Assembly (NCBI RefSeq): GCF_002797935.1
Contig: NZ_PGER01000001.1
Location: forward strand, 1,860,001-1,924,000
Reading direction: 5' to 3'
Length of the DNA stretch: 64,000 nt
Source of the DNA: Flavobacterium sp. 1
GTDB taxonomy: Bacteria; Bacteroidota; Bacteroidia; Flavobacteriales; Flavobacteriaceae
A program made the translations under genes and the position numbers. Positions 1 to 9,809 of the stretch are shown piece by piece (the stretch's first letter is position 1; each line of letters opens with the position of its first letter). The notes under the pieces were generated by a model. It searched no databases. It saw only the letters and a list, made by a program, of their open reading frames with translations, and was not told the origin of the DNA.

Positions 1-120
1 GACATTCGCTGACGAATCAGTACCCAAAAGATCAATATCCTTATTAATTCCCTCAACAGTACAACTTATAGTGACAGCCAGTAAGAGTACAAAGCTGAAA
101 ATAGATTTTATTTTTTTCAT
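1..120 (-). CDS. lipoprotein, N-terminal fragment cut by window edge
   Basis: The minus strand opens with ATG at 118-120 and reads without a stop to base 1, giving 40 residues. The N-terminus is a lipoprotein signal: lysines, a hydrophobic core, then VTISC, which fits a lipobox with Cys20 as the lipidated residue. It lies 14 bases downstream of susD in the same direction, the place where SusE/SusF-like or PKD-type surface glycan-binding lipoproteins are usually encoded. The visible part is only signal peptide plus a short spacer, so the role as a glycan-binding protein is inferred from position. Confidence 0.7.
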   Translation of the reverse strand, partial: MKKIKSIFSFVLLLAVTISCTVEGINKDIDLLGTDSSANV

Positions 121-134
121 AATTTTATCTTTTA

Positions 135-1643
135 CTAATTATATCCAGGATTTTGTTTCAATTTAGTTCCTTGAAGCTCACTAGTTGGTATTGGCCAAAT
201 TTCATCTTTACCAGCAGCAAATCCTCTATTTGCTAATTTAGTCGCGGCATCTCCCCACCTTACTAAATCAAAGAATCGGTGACCTTCTCCTGCAAGTTCC
301 ATTCTTCTTTCGTTTTTAATAGCAGCAAGTGTAACCGGAACAGATGGCAAACCAACCCTTGCTCTTACTGCATCCAATAATGCTTGTGCTCTTGCACCAG
401 AACCCAATGCTTCTGCTTCCATTAAATATGTATCTGCAAGTCTAATCACATAAGAATTCTGTTGGTAATTTATCTCTACAGCTCCACCACCAGTGGTCTT
501 ATCCGAATTTCTTGGCATAAATTTATTTAAGAAATACCCTGTATCCTGATAGCCTTCAACATAATCTGCCTGACCTGCTGCTTTTATTGCTTTCATGTCA
601 AATATTGTTGCTCCAAATCTTGGGTCTGTTTTAATAGCATCGTACAAATCCTGCGTAATAACATCAAAGCTCCATCCTGGTGCCAAGTCTGCGGCAGTGG
701 AACCTGAAGTTCTTGAGTAATTTCTAACCCCTACCATAACATTCAATGTATTTCCTTCATCCATTCCAGAACCCCAAAACCACCAATCAGAATTACCTTT
801 ATTTGTATGTGATACTTCTAAAAGTGACTCTGCATTAAATTTGTTGGAAAACACCCATAAATCACTATAGTTAGATAATAATTTATTGCCGTATTGATTT
901 GCTGCACCCGGTGTACCATTTACCTGAGCCAAAACTGCGGCAGCTTCAGCCTTTTTGTTATCATATAAATATACTTTCCCAAGCATTGCTTGAGCAGCAC
1001 CTTTGGTAATGCGTCCACCATCTGTTGCAACTGGAACACTAGTTGGCAAAACAGGTATTGCTTCTAATAAATCTTTTTCTATTTGGGCATAAACTGCTTC
1101 GGGAGCGGCCTGTTCTACGTCATACATATTAGTTGCAGTCAAAGGATCCAATAATAATGGAACATTCTTGAAGATTCGCACCAAATTGAAATAATAGATA
1201 GCGCGTAATGCTTTTGCTTCAGCAGCAAATCTGGCTTTCAGATTATCAGACATAGCAACATTTGGCAATTTTACAAGCAACATATTGGCTCTGAAAATTC
1301 CCTGATAATGGTCAGTCCAAAAAGGTCTTAGTACATTTATTGAAGTTAGCGTGTGTTTAGAGAAAGCTTGAATTCCCTCTCCGTCTGTAGCACTGCCACC
1401 ACCTGCATAATGATCATCTGAACCTGCATTCATTACGGCAATCATATTTTCAAAACTGCCTGAATTTTTTCTGATTATATCATATACTCCAACAAGAGCA
1501 GCTGTTGCCTGTGCTTCATCTGCATAATAATTATCTGAAAGGAAAGATCCCTTTGGTTTTATATCCACAAACTCCTCAGAACAAGAACCTAAGGAAATCA
1601 GTGCTATCACAATAAATAAATATTTAAATTTTATCGTTTTCAT
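135..1643 (-). CDS. susD: SusD/RagB-family nutrient-binding outer membrane lipoprotein
   Basis: About 502 residues, normal for SusD. SusD proteins sit on the cell surface over a SusC TonB-dependent channel and capture glycans or other oligomers. The start is set at 1643 because it gives a lipoprotein signal ending LISLGSC with Cys21; a longer frame from 1682 would hide this signal and overlap susC. The N-terminal part has the TPR-like helices of the family, for example around YADEAQATAALVGVY and ALRAIYYFNLVRIF. The C-terminus has the usual RRMELAGEGHRFFDLVRWG motif. It lies 16 bases after the susC stop, so the two are co-transcribed. The substrate cannot be read from sequence. Confidence 0.95.
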   Translation of the reverse strand: MKTIKFKYLFIVIALISLGSCSEEFVDIKPKGSFLSDNYYADEAQATAALVGVYDIIRKNSGSFENMIAVMNAGSDDHYAGGGSATDGEGIQAFSKHTLTSINVLRPFWTDHYQGIFRANMLLVKLPNVAMSDNLKARFAAEAKALRAIYYFNLVRIFKNVPLLLDPLTATNMYDVEQAAPEAVYAQIEKDLLEAIPVLPTSVPVATDGGRITKGAAQAMLGKVYLYDNKKAEAAAVLAQVNGTPGAANQYGNKLLSNYSDLWVFSNKFNAESLLEVSHTNKGNSDWWFWGSGMDEGNTLNVMVGVRNYSRTSGSTAADLAPGWSFDVITQDLYDAIKTDPRFGATIFDMKAIKAAGQADYVEGYQDTGYFLNKFMPRNSDKTTGGGAVEINYQQNSYVIRLADTYLMEAEALGSGARAQALLDAVRARVGLPSVPVTLAAIKNERRMELAGEGHRFFDLVRWGDAATKLANRGFAAGKDEIWPIPTSELQGTKLKQNPGYN

Positions 1644-1659
1644 AATTCTTGATTTAGTA

Positions 1660-4600
1660 TTAAAATTGTAAATTAACTCCAAGCATAAACGTTCTTGCTT
1701 GCGGATAGATTCCTCTGTCTATTCCAAATACTCCCCCGCCAATTTCAGGATCATATCCAGTATATTTGGTTAATGTAAATAGGTTTTCAGCAGTTAAATA
1801 CATACGAACTTTATTGGCTCCAATTTTGCTAATCACATCACTTGGTAATGAATATCCTAACTGAACTAATTTTAATCTCAAATAATCTCCTTTTTCAAGA
1901 TAAAAGTCAGACATTTTACCAAAATTGCCATTGGTGTCATTATTTGTAAGTCTTGGATAATCATTTGATGTTCCTTCTCCTGTCCATCTGCTTAATGCAA
2001 TAGTCTGATAATTGGCATCACCAACATCTAACCTACGCAATCCTTGAAAAATTTTATTCCCAGCCACGCCTTGGGTAAAAACCATAAAATCGAAATTTTT
2101 ATAATCTAAATTCAAGGTCAAACCGAAAGTATATTTTGGAATATTACTTCCCAAAAATTGTTTGTCTTTATCATCTATAGAACCACTGCCATCTGTATCA
2201 ACCCAACGAAAATCTCCCGGGTGTGCATTTGGCTGAATTAAGCCGCCTGAAGTATTTGTATAGGTATTAATTTCTGCTTGGTTTTGAAAAATGCCTGCTG
2301 TTTTAAATCCGTAGAAAGAATTGTAGGATTGCCCAACTTGCGTTCTTGTAACCTGTCCTATTGTTGGAAAACCTGCGTCTCCAGTAATATAATCTGAATC
2401 AGCAGCGATATAAGTAACTTCGTTTTTCAGGTAAGCTACGCTTCCATTAACCGAGAAATTCACTTCTCCTAATTTCTTTTTATACCCTAATTCAACCTCA
2501 ATACCTTTATTTTCCATATCAGCAACGTTTCCTGCTGGATTTGTAGCTACCCCAACATATCCCGGAATGTTTATAGGTCGTAAAATTCCAGCAGTTTTTT
2601 TCTTGTATAAATCTACCGTAAGATTAAGCGCATTGAAAAATGTAGATTCAAAACCAATATTCGCTTGAGAAGTTTCTTCCCATTTTAAATCAGGATTATC
2701 AAGCGTAAGGTTAGCATAGCCACTGGCAATTGCCCCTGTATTTCCAAAAGAATAATTGTAGCCGCCATTAACTAAAGAAAGATATCTGAATTCTCCAATG
2801 TTATCATTTCCAACAATCCCATAACCTCCTCTAATTTTCAGTGTATTAAGTACATCGTTTTCTTTCCAAAAATCTTCTTTGGTTACTACCCACCCTAAAT
2901 TGAATGAAGGAAATACTCCAAATTTATGATTGATTCCAAAACGGCTTGAACCATCTCGACGAACAATTCCAGTGAATAGGTATTTTTCTTTATAATCGTA
3001 ATTTATACGTGAGAACAAAGAAGTTAATTTATGCTCCGTCAAATCATAAGTACTGCTTTCTCTGTTAGATTGTGGAATATCAAAGTTGAAAGAGGCATCA
3101 CGATAATTTGTAATAGGCAATCCATACATTTTAGATGTAGATCCACCTCCGATATTATCTACATAAGATCCTTGTCCCAATAAAACTGTCAGGTTATGAT
3201 TCCCGAATTTATTTGTATAGGTTACTATGTTTTCAATATTCCATGCAAAACTTTTGTTTTGACTTTTACTGAAACTATTTTTAGACACACTATAAGTAGC
3301 CCCTAAATAATAAACAGGTGTAAAAATTTGTGAATCCCAATAGCTTAATTTGCCTCCAAGAGTTGATCTCACTTTGATATGCTTGTTTATTGCAGCCTCC
3401 AAATAGGTGTTCCCAACAAGATCATCAGATGCACCATAAGCGCCTAATCTAATTTTGGTATAGGCCAAAGGGTTAACCATCCCTTGACCAACTAAACTTG
3501 AAATTCCGTAAGGATTTCCATTAGCGTCTCTAATTACAGCATTTCCGCTATATGGAGCTGAATTGGCTTTTATAGGATCCGTTTCAACCAAAGGAGTAAT
3601 TGGATCCAGGTTGATTGCAGAAATTAATGGTCCATTGGATTCATTATTTGCATCGATGCCAGATGATTTAACATGAGTAAATGCTAATGTTTGTCCAAAA
3701 GTGAAAAATTTAGATAATTTATGAGTCGAATTTAAACGAAAACTCTTTTTGTTATATTTCGAATTTTCAGTGGTAACGATTCCTTCCTGATCCTGAATCC
3801 CAAAAGAAGCATAAAAAGTTGAAACATCATTTCCTCCACTAATACTTAATTCGTGTGAATAACGCATAGCATTAGTATTAAAAATAGCTTTTTGCCAATC
3901 TGTACCAGTACCTAGAGCAGATAAATCCGAAAATAGTACAGGTCCTCCAGTCGCAATTGATTTTTCATTCATTAAAGCACCATATTGTGTTGCATTTAAT
4001 AAATTCAACGTCTTTTCCGGTGATGAAATTCCTGCGAAACCATTGTAGTTTACAGTCATTTTTCCTGATTTTCCTTTTTTGGTTGTAACCAAGATAACTC
4101 CTGATGCAGCACGTGTTCCATAAATGGCAGCTGAAGCGGCATCTTTAAGCACTTCAATGGACTCAATATCCGATTGATTAAGAAATCCAATTCCTCCTGC
4201 ATCTACAACAACACCATCTACAACCCAAAGTGGGTCGTTACCGGCAAAAGTAGTCACGCCTCTAACCCGAACTGTAGAATTTGAACCAGGCTGACCAGAA
4301 CTGGCGGCAATGGTAACTCCGGAAACTCTACCCTGCAGTGCTTGTTCTACACGTCCATTAGGAACTTTTTCCAAATCCCTAGCTCTTACGCTTGAAATCG
4401 CACCGGTTGTCACACTTTTCTTTTGGGTACCATACCCTACTACTATCACTTCATTTAAATCTTGTGATGCAGGATACATTTTTACCTCCACTGATGTTTG
4501 ACCATTAACAGCCAAATCAACAGTTTTATAGCCGATAAAACTGATTGACAAAACTCCATTCTTAGGAGCATTAATTTGAAACCTACCATCAAAATCTGTC

Positions 4601-4761
4601 GCACCTGATAATGACGTTCCTTTTAAAATTATGGTTGCCCCTGAAATAGGCACTCCTTTTTCATCAATTACTTTTCCCTTAACAGTTAGGTCTTGAGCCT
4701 GCCCGTAAACTGAGAATAGAATAGATAAAAAGCAAAAAATAAACAATTTTGTTAATTTCAT
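1660..4761 (-). CDS. susC: SusC/RagA-family TonB-dependent outer membrane transporter
   Basis: 1033 residues. An N-terminal signal peptide ends near GQAQ. It is followed by a carboxypeptidase-regulatory-like beta-sandwich (about 26-105, with GKVIDEKGVPISGATI), a TonB-box-like stretch near EVIVVGYGTQ, the plug (GRVSGVTI, VRVRGVTTFAGNDPLWVVDG) and a long beta-barrel ending in an aromatic residue (LQF). With SusD it forms the pedal-bin importer powered by TonB/ExbBD. It is the first gene of the minus-strand operon and diverges from the regulator at 5108. Two 13-base direct repeats 33 bases apart lie about 85-130 bases upstream and may be the control site. Confidence 0.96.
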   Translation of the reverse strand: MKLTKLFIFCFLSILFSVYGQAQDLTVKGKVIDEKGVPISGATIILKGTSLSGATDFDGRFQINAPKNGVLSISFIGYKTVDLAVNGQTSVEVKMYPASQDLNEVIVVGYGTQKKSVTTGAISSVRARDLEKVPNGRVEQALQGRVSGVTIAASSGQPGSNSTVRVRGVTTFAGNDPLWVVDGVVVDAGGIGFLNQSDIESIEVLKDAASAAIYGTRAASGVILVTTKKGKSGKMTVNYNGFAGISSPEKTLNLLNATQYGALMNEKSIATGGPVLFSDLSALGTGTDWQKAIFNTNAMRYSHELSISGGNDVSTFYASFGIQDQEGIVTTENSKYNKKSFRLNSTHKLSKFFTFGQTLAFTHVKSSGIDANNESNGPLISAINLDPITPLVETDPIKANSAPYSGNAVIRDANGNPYGISSLVGQGMVNPLAYTKIRLGAYGASDDLVGNTYLEAAINKHIKVRSTLGGKLSYWDSQIFTPVYYLGATYSVSKNSFSKSQNKSFAWNIENIVTYTNKFGNHNLTVLLGQGSYVDNIGGGSTSKMYGLPITNYRDASFNFDIPQSNRESSTYDLTEHKLTSLFSRINYDYKEKYLFTGIVRRDGSSRFGINHKFGVFPSFNLGWVVTKEDFWKENDVLNTLKIRGGYGIVGNDNIGEFRYLSLVNGGYNYSFGNTGAIASGYANLTLDNPDLKWEETSQANIGFESTFFNALNLTVDLYKKKTAGILRPINIPGYVGVATNPAGNVADMENKGIEVELGYKKKLGEVNFSVNGSVAYLKNEVTYIAADSDYITGDAGFPTIGQVTRTQVGQSYNSFYGFKTAGIFQNQAEINTYTNTSGGLIQPNAHPGDFRWVDTDGSGSIDDKDKQFLGSNIPKYTFGLTLNLDYKNFDFMVFTQGVAGNKIFQGLRRLDVGDANYQTIALSRWTGEGTSNDYPRLTNNDTNGNFGKMSDFYLEKGDYLRLKLVQLGYSLPSDVISKIGANKVRMYLTAENLFTLTKYTGYDPEIGGGVFGIDRGIYPQARTFMLGVNLQF

Positions 4762-5107
4762 TTTTCTAAATTTTTTGGTTAATTAATTAGTAATTTGACG
4801 CAATATTAAAGATGTTTTTTTTGCTATTCGGAATTTTATTGCCAAACAAAACCTTATCAAGTCTAATTTTAAACCAAAACAAAACCTTAGCAAATTATTT
4901 TTAAATAATTGATTACCAATGATTTAAAAATAATTTTTATTACAAACTGAATTATATTTTTTCAAAAAGAAACTACATTAGCAAAAAAAGCAATAAATTT
5001 ATCTGTTGAAATATTTTTTCCCGTAAAAAAGAGGAAATTGACTACTCCAATTTTAAAAAGAAAATATTTTTTCATACAAATCAAATTATTATATCTAAAA
5101 TTGAGTT
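4762..5107. promoter_or_regulatory. divergent susC / regulator promoter region
   Basis: This 346-base, very AT-rich intergenic region separates susC (minus) from the Y_Y_Y regulator (plus). AAACAAAACCTTA occurs at 4844-4856 and again at 4877-4889, followed by TCAA and GCAA respectively. The copies are 33 bases apart, about three helical turns, as expected for a protein binding one DNA face. I could not place a convincing -7 TAnnTTTG box for either gene. The regulatory role is inferred. Confidence 0.4.
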
Positions 5108-7978
5108 ATGAGACATATAGAATTAAGTATGATTTTTTTCCTACTCTTTGTAACCACCTTTTTTGGTCAAATCAAAAGTATTGGAGTTCCAGACATTCGA
5201 AATTATAAAAGATCTGATTATAAAGGAGGCCCTCAAAACTGGAATATTGAGCAAGATAAAAATGGAAATATTTACTTTGCCAACAATAATGGTCTATTCC
5301 AATTTGACGGTGTATCATGGCGAAAGTATGCCCTGCCAAATTCTCCCCTTATTAGATCAGTAAAAATTGATGATTCGGGCAAAATATTTGTTGGAGGCTC
5401 TGATGATTTTGGCTATTTCAAACCTAATTCTAAAGGAAAACTGAAATATTTTTCTTTATCTAAAATGGTAAATACAGCTAAAGTCAAATTAACTGGCTTC
5501 ATTTGGAAGATACATATACATAAAGGGGAAGTTATTTTTCAATCTTTTGAAAGAGCATATATCTATAAAAACAACAAAATTAGATTATTAGAGGCTCCCA
5601 CAAAGTTCCAATTTTCATTCCTAGTAAATAACCACTTGTATTTTCAAGATAAGACAGCAGGGATAGTAGAGTATAAAAACGGAAAACTATTCCAGCTAAA
5701 AAATACCACCATTTTAAATAATACGGAAATCTGGGGTATCTTTCCTATGTCCGAGAACAAGTTGCTCGCCGCTACTTTAAACAAGGGGCTGTTTATTTAC
5801 AAAAATGATAAAATGATACCATGGGGTACCGAAGCAAATGTTTTCATCAAAAAGAATGGTTCACTTGGAGGCGTAGCTATAAAAGATAAATTCATTGTTC
5901 TCAATTCAGTTTTAGACGGAATAATTATTTGTGATTTAAACGGGAAAATTATCCAGCATATTGATCGCACCAAAGGACTCCAGAATAATACCGTGCTAAC
6001 CTCTTTTATTGACAACAAGAATAATCTTTGGCTTGGTTTAGATAGCGGAATTGCATTTATTAACGAAAACTCTCCCTTTAGCTATTTTGGTTTTAGTTAT
6101 AATCTAGGTACTGTTTATGGATCAGTCGTTTATAAAGAAAATCTGTATGTGGCAACAAATCAAGGCGTTTTTTATCATCCTTGGAACAAAAACTTCAAAG
6201 AAAGTGGTTTTACACTAGTAACAGGAACGACAGGTCAAGCCTGGAATATTAAAGTAATCGAAAACCAATTATTATGTGCACATAACAATGGGGCTTTAGT
6301 CATTGAAGGCGGGAAGGTTATAAAAATACTGGATAAAAATGGTTATTTTGGATTTCGAACAATCCCCAGTCAGCCAAAATTTGTCATAGGATCAAATAAT
6401 AGCAATGGGTTTGCCATATTTGAAAAGACAGCTAATGGTTTAGAATTCAGAAATCAAATTGAAGGCCTTTATAAATCTTCTATATCTTTCGAAATTGACA
6501 ATGACTATTTATGGCTAAAAAATGATGGATTATTATATCAAATGGCACTGTCTTCAGATTTAAAAAATTTTAAATTCATAAAAACCATTCCTAATTTATC
6601 CGTTAATGATAAAGGAGTTGGAACGATTCAGAAAATAAATAACTGTATTTATTTTCAAACAAACAATCATTTTTACAAATATTCAAAAGAACTAGACTTA
6701 TTTTATGAAGATAAAAAAATGAGTTTGATCTTTAAAGGCATTCCCAAAATTAAAGCACTAACTGAGGATACCAATGGAAACCTCTGGTATGCATTTAATG
6801 AATCATTAGGCGAATTAATGAAAAACAGCAACGGCAGCTATACAAATATTGTTGCCCCATTTTCAAACTTGACAGGTAATTTAGTCGATAATTATCTTTC
6901 TGTAAATACCATCAATCCCCAAGACATATTTATAGGACTTATAGACGGATTAGCACATTACGATTCCCAATTATTAAGCAATACGGTAAGTAAGCCTATC
7001 GTTTATATTCGAAGTTTTGCTTTTTCAGGCGACACAATAATCTTCGGGAACGAGAAAAAAATAGCTGAAAAATATTTAATCCCGTATTCTGCAAATCATG
7101 CAAAATTTACATTTTCATCCCCCACTTATGAAAATCTTGAAAATGTTGAATTCTCTTATCAATTAGAAGGTTTTGATGACAAATGGAGTAATTGGTCAAC
7201 AATTTCATTTAAAGAATATAACTACTTAAGAGAAGGTAATTACAAGATGAAATTAAAAGTAAGAAATAGCTATGGAATTCAATCAGAAGAAACATTTATC
7301 CCTTTTACAGTTTCTCCACCATGGTATAGACATTTTTTAGCGTATTTAATTTATATTCTGCTTACAGTTTTATCAATATTTTATATGAGACAAAGAACAA
7401 AAATAAAAATAAGAAGGAACAAATATTATGAAACCATTGAGCAAAGAAAACTTTATCTGGAAAAGGAATCAAAAATCAGACAAGAACAATACGAGCTGGA
7501 GAAAGAAATTGAAAAACTAAAAAAAGACAAGCTTAAAACTAAGATTTTAGCAAAAGACAAGGAGCTGGTCAATAATTCTTTACAAGCAGTAAAGAAAAAC
7601 AAAATTCTAAACGGAATCATTTATAAACTAAAAGACATTAATATAGAATCATTTGATGAATCTACTAAATCCCAATTTACTAAATTAAACAGAAGTATTG
7701 CAAAAGAGGTAAATACAGATAAAAGCTGGAAGGATTTAGAAAAACACATCAAAAATGTCCACTTTGATTTTTTGAAAAGATTAAAAGAAAAGCATCCGAG
7801 AATTTCACCTCGAGAACTAGATTTGTCTACTTATTTGTTAATTAATATGTCAACAAAAGAAATTGCGGAAATCATGAATGTTTCGAGTGGAGGAGTGGAA
7901 GTTGCCCGCCACCGTTTAAGAAAAAAAATTGGTCTGGATAAAAATGAAAATCTTGTTAGTTACTTGATGAGTGTATAA
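5108..7978 (+). CDS. membrane-anchored Reg_prop/Y_Y_Y transcriptional regulator with LuxR-type HTH
   Basis: 956 residues with an N-terminal signal. Next come beta-propeller repeats of the two-component-regulator propeller type across roughly 30-640 (WNIEQDKNGNIYFANNNGLFQF, then LWLGLDSGIAFI), a Y_Y_Y domain near 700-765 (FSYQLEGFDDKWSNW), one membrane helix (about 745-765, LAYLIYILLTVLSIFYM) and a cytoplasmic coiled coil. The C-terminus is a LuxR-like HTH (ISPRELDLSTYLL, TKEIAEIMNVSSGGVEVARHR). No kinase or receiver domain is visible, so it is not a classic hybrid two-component sensor. This is a known Bacteroidota architecture. It probably senses a ligand in the periplasm and controls the divergent susCD operon; the ligand is unknown. 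Confidence 0.9.
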   Translation: MRHIELSMIFFLLFVTTFFGQIKSIGVPDIRNYKRSDYKGGPQNWNIEQDKNGNIYFANNNGLFQFDGVSWRKYALPNSPLIRSVKIDDSGKIFVGGSDDFGYFKPNSKGKLKYFSLSKMVNTAKVKLTGFIWKIHIHKGEVIFQSFERAYIYKNNKIRLLEAPTKFQFSFLVNNHLYFQDKTAGIVEYKNGKLFQLKNTTILNNTEIWGIFPMSENKLLAATLNKGLFIYKNDKMIPWGTEANVFIKKNGSLGGVAIKDKFIVLNSVLDGIIICDLNGKIIQHIDRTKGLQNNTVLTSFIDNKNNLWLGLDSGIAFINENSPFSYFGFSYNLGTVYGSVVYKENLYVATNQGVFYHPWNKNFKESGFTLVTGTTGQAWNIKVIENQLLCAHNNGALVIEGGKVIKILDKNGYFGFRTIPSQPKFVIGSNNSNGFAIFEKTANGLEFRNQIEGLYKSSISFEIDNDYLWLKNDGLLYQMALSSDLKNFKFIKTIPNLSVNDKGVGTIQKINNCIYFQTNNHFYKYSKELDLFYEDKKMSLIFKGIPKIKALTEDTNGNLWYAFNESLGELMKNSNGSYTNIVAPFSNLTGNLVDNYLSVNTINPQDIFIGLIDGLAHYDSQLLSNTVSKPIVYIRSFAFSGDTIIFGNEKKIAEKYLIPYSANHAKFTFSSPTYENLENVEFSYQLEGFDDKWSNWSTISFKEYNYLREGNYKMKLKVRNSYGIQSEETFIPFTVSPPWYRHFLAYLIYILLTVLSIFYMRQRTKIKIRRNKYYETIEQRKLYLEKESKIRQEQYELEKEIEKLKKDKLKTKILAKDKELVNNSLQAVKKNKILNGIIYKLKDINIESFDESTKSQFTKLNRSIAKEVNTDKSWKDLEKHIKNVHFDFLKRLKEKHPRISPRELDLSTYLLINMSTKEIAEIMNVSSGGVEVARHRLRKKIGLDKNENLVSYLMSV

Positions 7979-8011
7979 AAAATCCGCTTACGCCATATCC
8001 TAATTTTACTC

Positions 8012-8043
8012 ACGCTTACAAACGGAACACCATTTGTAAGCGT
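8012..8043. terminator. bidirectional stem-loop between convergent genes
   Basis: A perfect 11-base inverted repeat, ACGCTTACAAA (8012-8022) and TTTGTAAGCGT (8033-8043), with a 10-base loop. It sits between the stop of the plus-strand regulator (7978) and the stop of the minus-strand kinase (8065). No long U-tract follows on either strand. Confidence 0.6.
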
Positions 8044-8064
8044 TACTTTGGTTGCAAAAGTGTG

Positions 8065-9783
8065 TCAGGCAATATTCAAATTAATACTAAAGGTGCTGCC
8101 CAAACCCAGTTCACTTTCAACATTAATACTTCCGTTTTGTGCTTCAATAAATTCTTTGCTGATAGCTAATCCTAATCCAGTTCCAGATTTATTGCTTCCG
8201 GGAATTTGGAAATATTTATCGAAGACTTTTGTTTTGTAACGGCTGTCTATGCCTTTGCCAGTATCAATAACCTGAAAGGTAATCTGCTTGTTTTTTTGTT
8301 TTAATCTAACAATAATTTTGCTGTTCTCCGAAGAATAGGTAATGGCATTGGTTAAAAAATTAATTAAAACCCAGCTTGTTTTTTCGGTATCCGCTTTTAC
8401 ATTAGGCAAATCTGTTTCAGCATCGATAATTATTTCAATTTGTTTTTGTTCTGCTTTTACTTTAACAGCTTCGGTGGCATAATGAACTATTTCATACGGA
8501 TTACTTTTTTCAATATTCAACTGTATATTTCCTGTTTCGACCTGTGCCAATTCGAGTAATTCCCCTGTGATTTTTAACAGCCGCTGGCTATCGTCTTTAA
8601 TACTGTCAATCAAATGTTTTTGCTCTTCATTAATTGTTCCAGTGGTTTTGTTCTCAAGTAATTGCAAACTCATTTTTATGGATGAAATAGGAGTCTTTAA
8701 TTCGTGAGAAACAGTAGCAATAAAATTTGTTTTGGCAAAATCTAATTCTTTAAAAACAGTGATGTTTCTTAAAATAATAACATCGCCTATAGGAATGGAT
8801 TGTTCTTCTCCTGTTGGCACTATGGTAATGTTTACGATTTCTTTTTCGAAATAACTTTCTTTACCATCAGCAAAAATCTTCATCGGCTGTGCTTTTATAC
8901 TATCAGATTCACTATTGATTAGAGATTTTATTAAATCATTTGTCTCTGCTAAAGTAGTCGCTGATTTTCCAATAACTTCTTCTTGACTCCTATTTATTAT
9001 TTTCAGAGCCTGATTATTAATAAACAAAATGGCGCCCTGATTGTCCAAACCAATAATAGGATCATTCATCTGGTTGATTAAGGTTTCCAATCTTTTCTTT
9101 TCAAACAACAATTTATAAAGATTGCTATCATGGTACTCTTCTAATTTCTTTGCCATTGTATTGAAGGATTTTGCCAAATCGCCAAACTCATTATGACTTG
9201 TAAAATGCACTCGTTCTGAATAGTTTTTTTTGGCAATTTCTTTGATACTGGCTGTAAGCTCCTTAATTGGATTGGCAATATTATTGGGTAAATTCACTAA
9301 CAGATTAAAAGCTATAAGAAAGCAAAGCGTACCTGTCATCGCAATCCACATATTAGCCGTTTCTGCGGTATGTTTAGCAATATCACTTTTCTGCTTAATG
9401 GCAGACATATTCAACTTCATAATCTCAAATATATCTTGCCGAATTTGGTTTTTTAATCCTTCATCTGTTCTGTTTGTTTTTAAAAGATTAAAAGATTTTT
9501 TCAAATTGAGGGTTGCATCATGTTCTCCAACTTCGGTAACATTATTAACTTGCTTATTGAGATTGTTTTCAAATGTAAGTATTGCATTCTCTGCGTTATT
9601 ATTCATCTCGTCTAATGAAAGCAGCATATTCCGGGAATACTCCAATGTATTATAATTGGCTTTCAGTATGTTTTCAGTGTCTTTTTTTATCGAAAAAATA
9701 TAAAAAGCACTCACTAACGTTAGGATGATTATCAGTAAAAATAACAATCCTACACTCAGGTTTAATTTAGTTTTAATTTTCAT
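8065..9783 (-). CDS. sensor histidine kinase (HAMP-PAS-HisKA-HATPase), kdp-linked
   Basis: 572 residues. TM1 lies about 10-31 and a periplasmic helical sensor loop runs to about 145. TM2 is about 146-165, HAMP 166-220, PAS 230-345, and the HisKA H-box is VSHELKTP with phospho-acceptor His360. HATPase_c has an N box (INFLTNAITYSS), G1 (DTGKGI) and G2 (GTGLGLAIS). It follows the stand-alone KdpD sensor half by 26 bases, so it appears to supply the kinase half of a split KdpD. A decayed copy of residues 1 to about 183 lies at 17779-18325. The likely partner is the NtrC-like regulator at 18401; that pairing rests on location. Confidence 0.93.
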   Translation of the reverse strand: MKIKTKLNLSVGLLFLLIIILTLVSAFYIFSIKKDTENILKANYNTLEYSRNMLLSLDEMNNNAENAILTFENNLNKQVNNVTEVGEHDATLNLKKSFNLLKTNRTDEGLKNQIRQDIFEIMKLNMSAIKQKSDIAKHTAETANMWIAMTGTLCFLIAFNLLVNLPNNIANPIKELTASIKEIAKKNYSERVHFTSHNEFGDLAKSFNTMAKKLEEYHDSNLYKLLFEKKRLETLINQMNDPIIGLDNQGAILFINNQALKIINRSQEEVIGKSATTLAETNDLIKSLINSESDSIKAQPMKIFADGKESYFEKEIVNITIVPTGEEQSIPIGDVIILRNITVFKELDFAKTNFIATVSHELKTPISSIKMSLQLLENKTTGTINEEQKHLIDSIKDDSQRLLKITGELLELAQVETGNIQLNIEKSNPYEIVHYATEAVKVKAEQKQIEIIIDAETDLPNVKADTEKTSWVLINFLTNAITYSSENSKIIVRLKQKNKQITFQVIDTGKGIDSRYKTKVFDKYFQIPGSNKSGTGLGLAISKEFIEAQNGSINVESELGLGSTFSINLNIA

Positions 9784-9809
9784 TTTATATATGGAATTAC
9801 AAAGTCAAT

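Noticed and set aside
9230..9655. Open frame of 141 codons on the plus strand inside the kinase gene
   Set aside because: It is antisense to a strongly supported HAMP/PAS kinase and has no coding features of its own.
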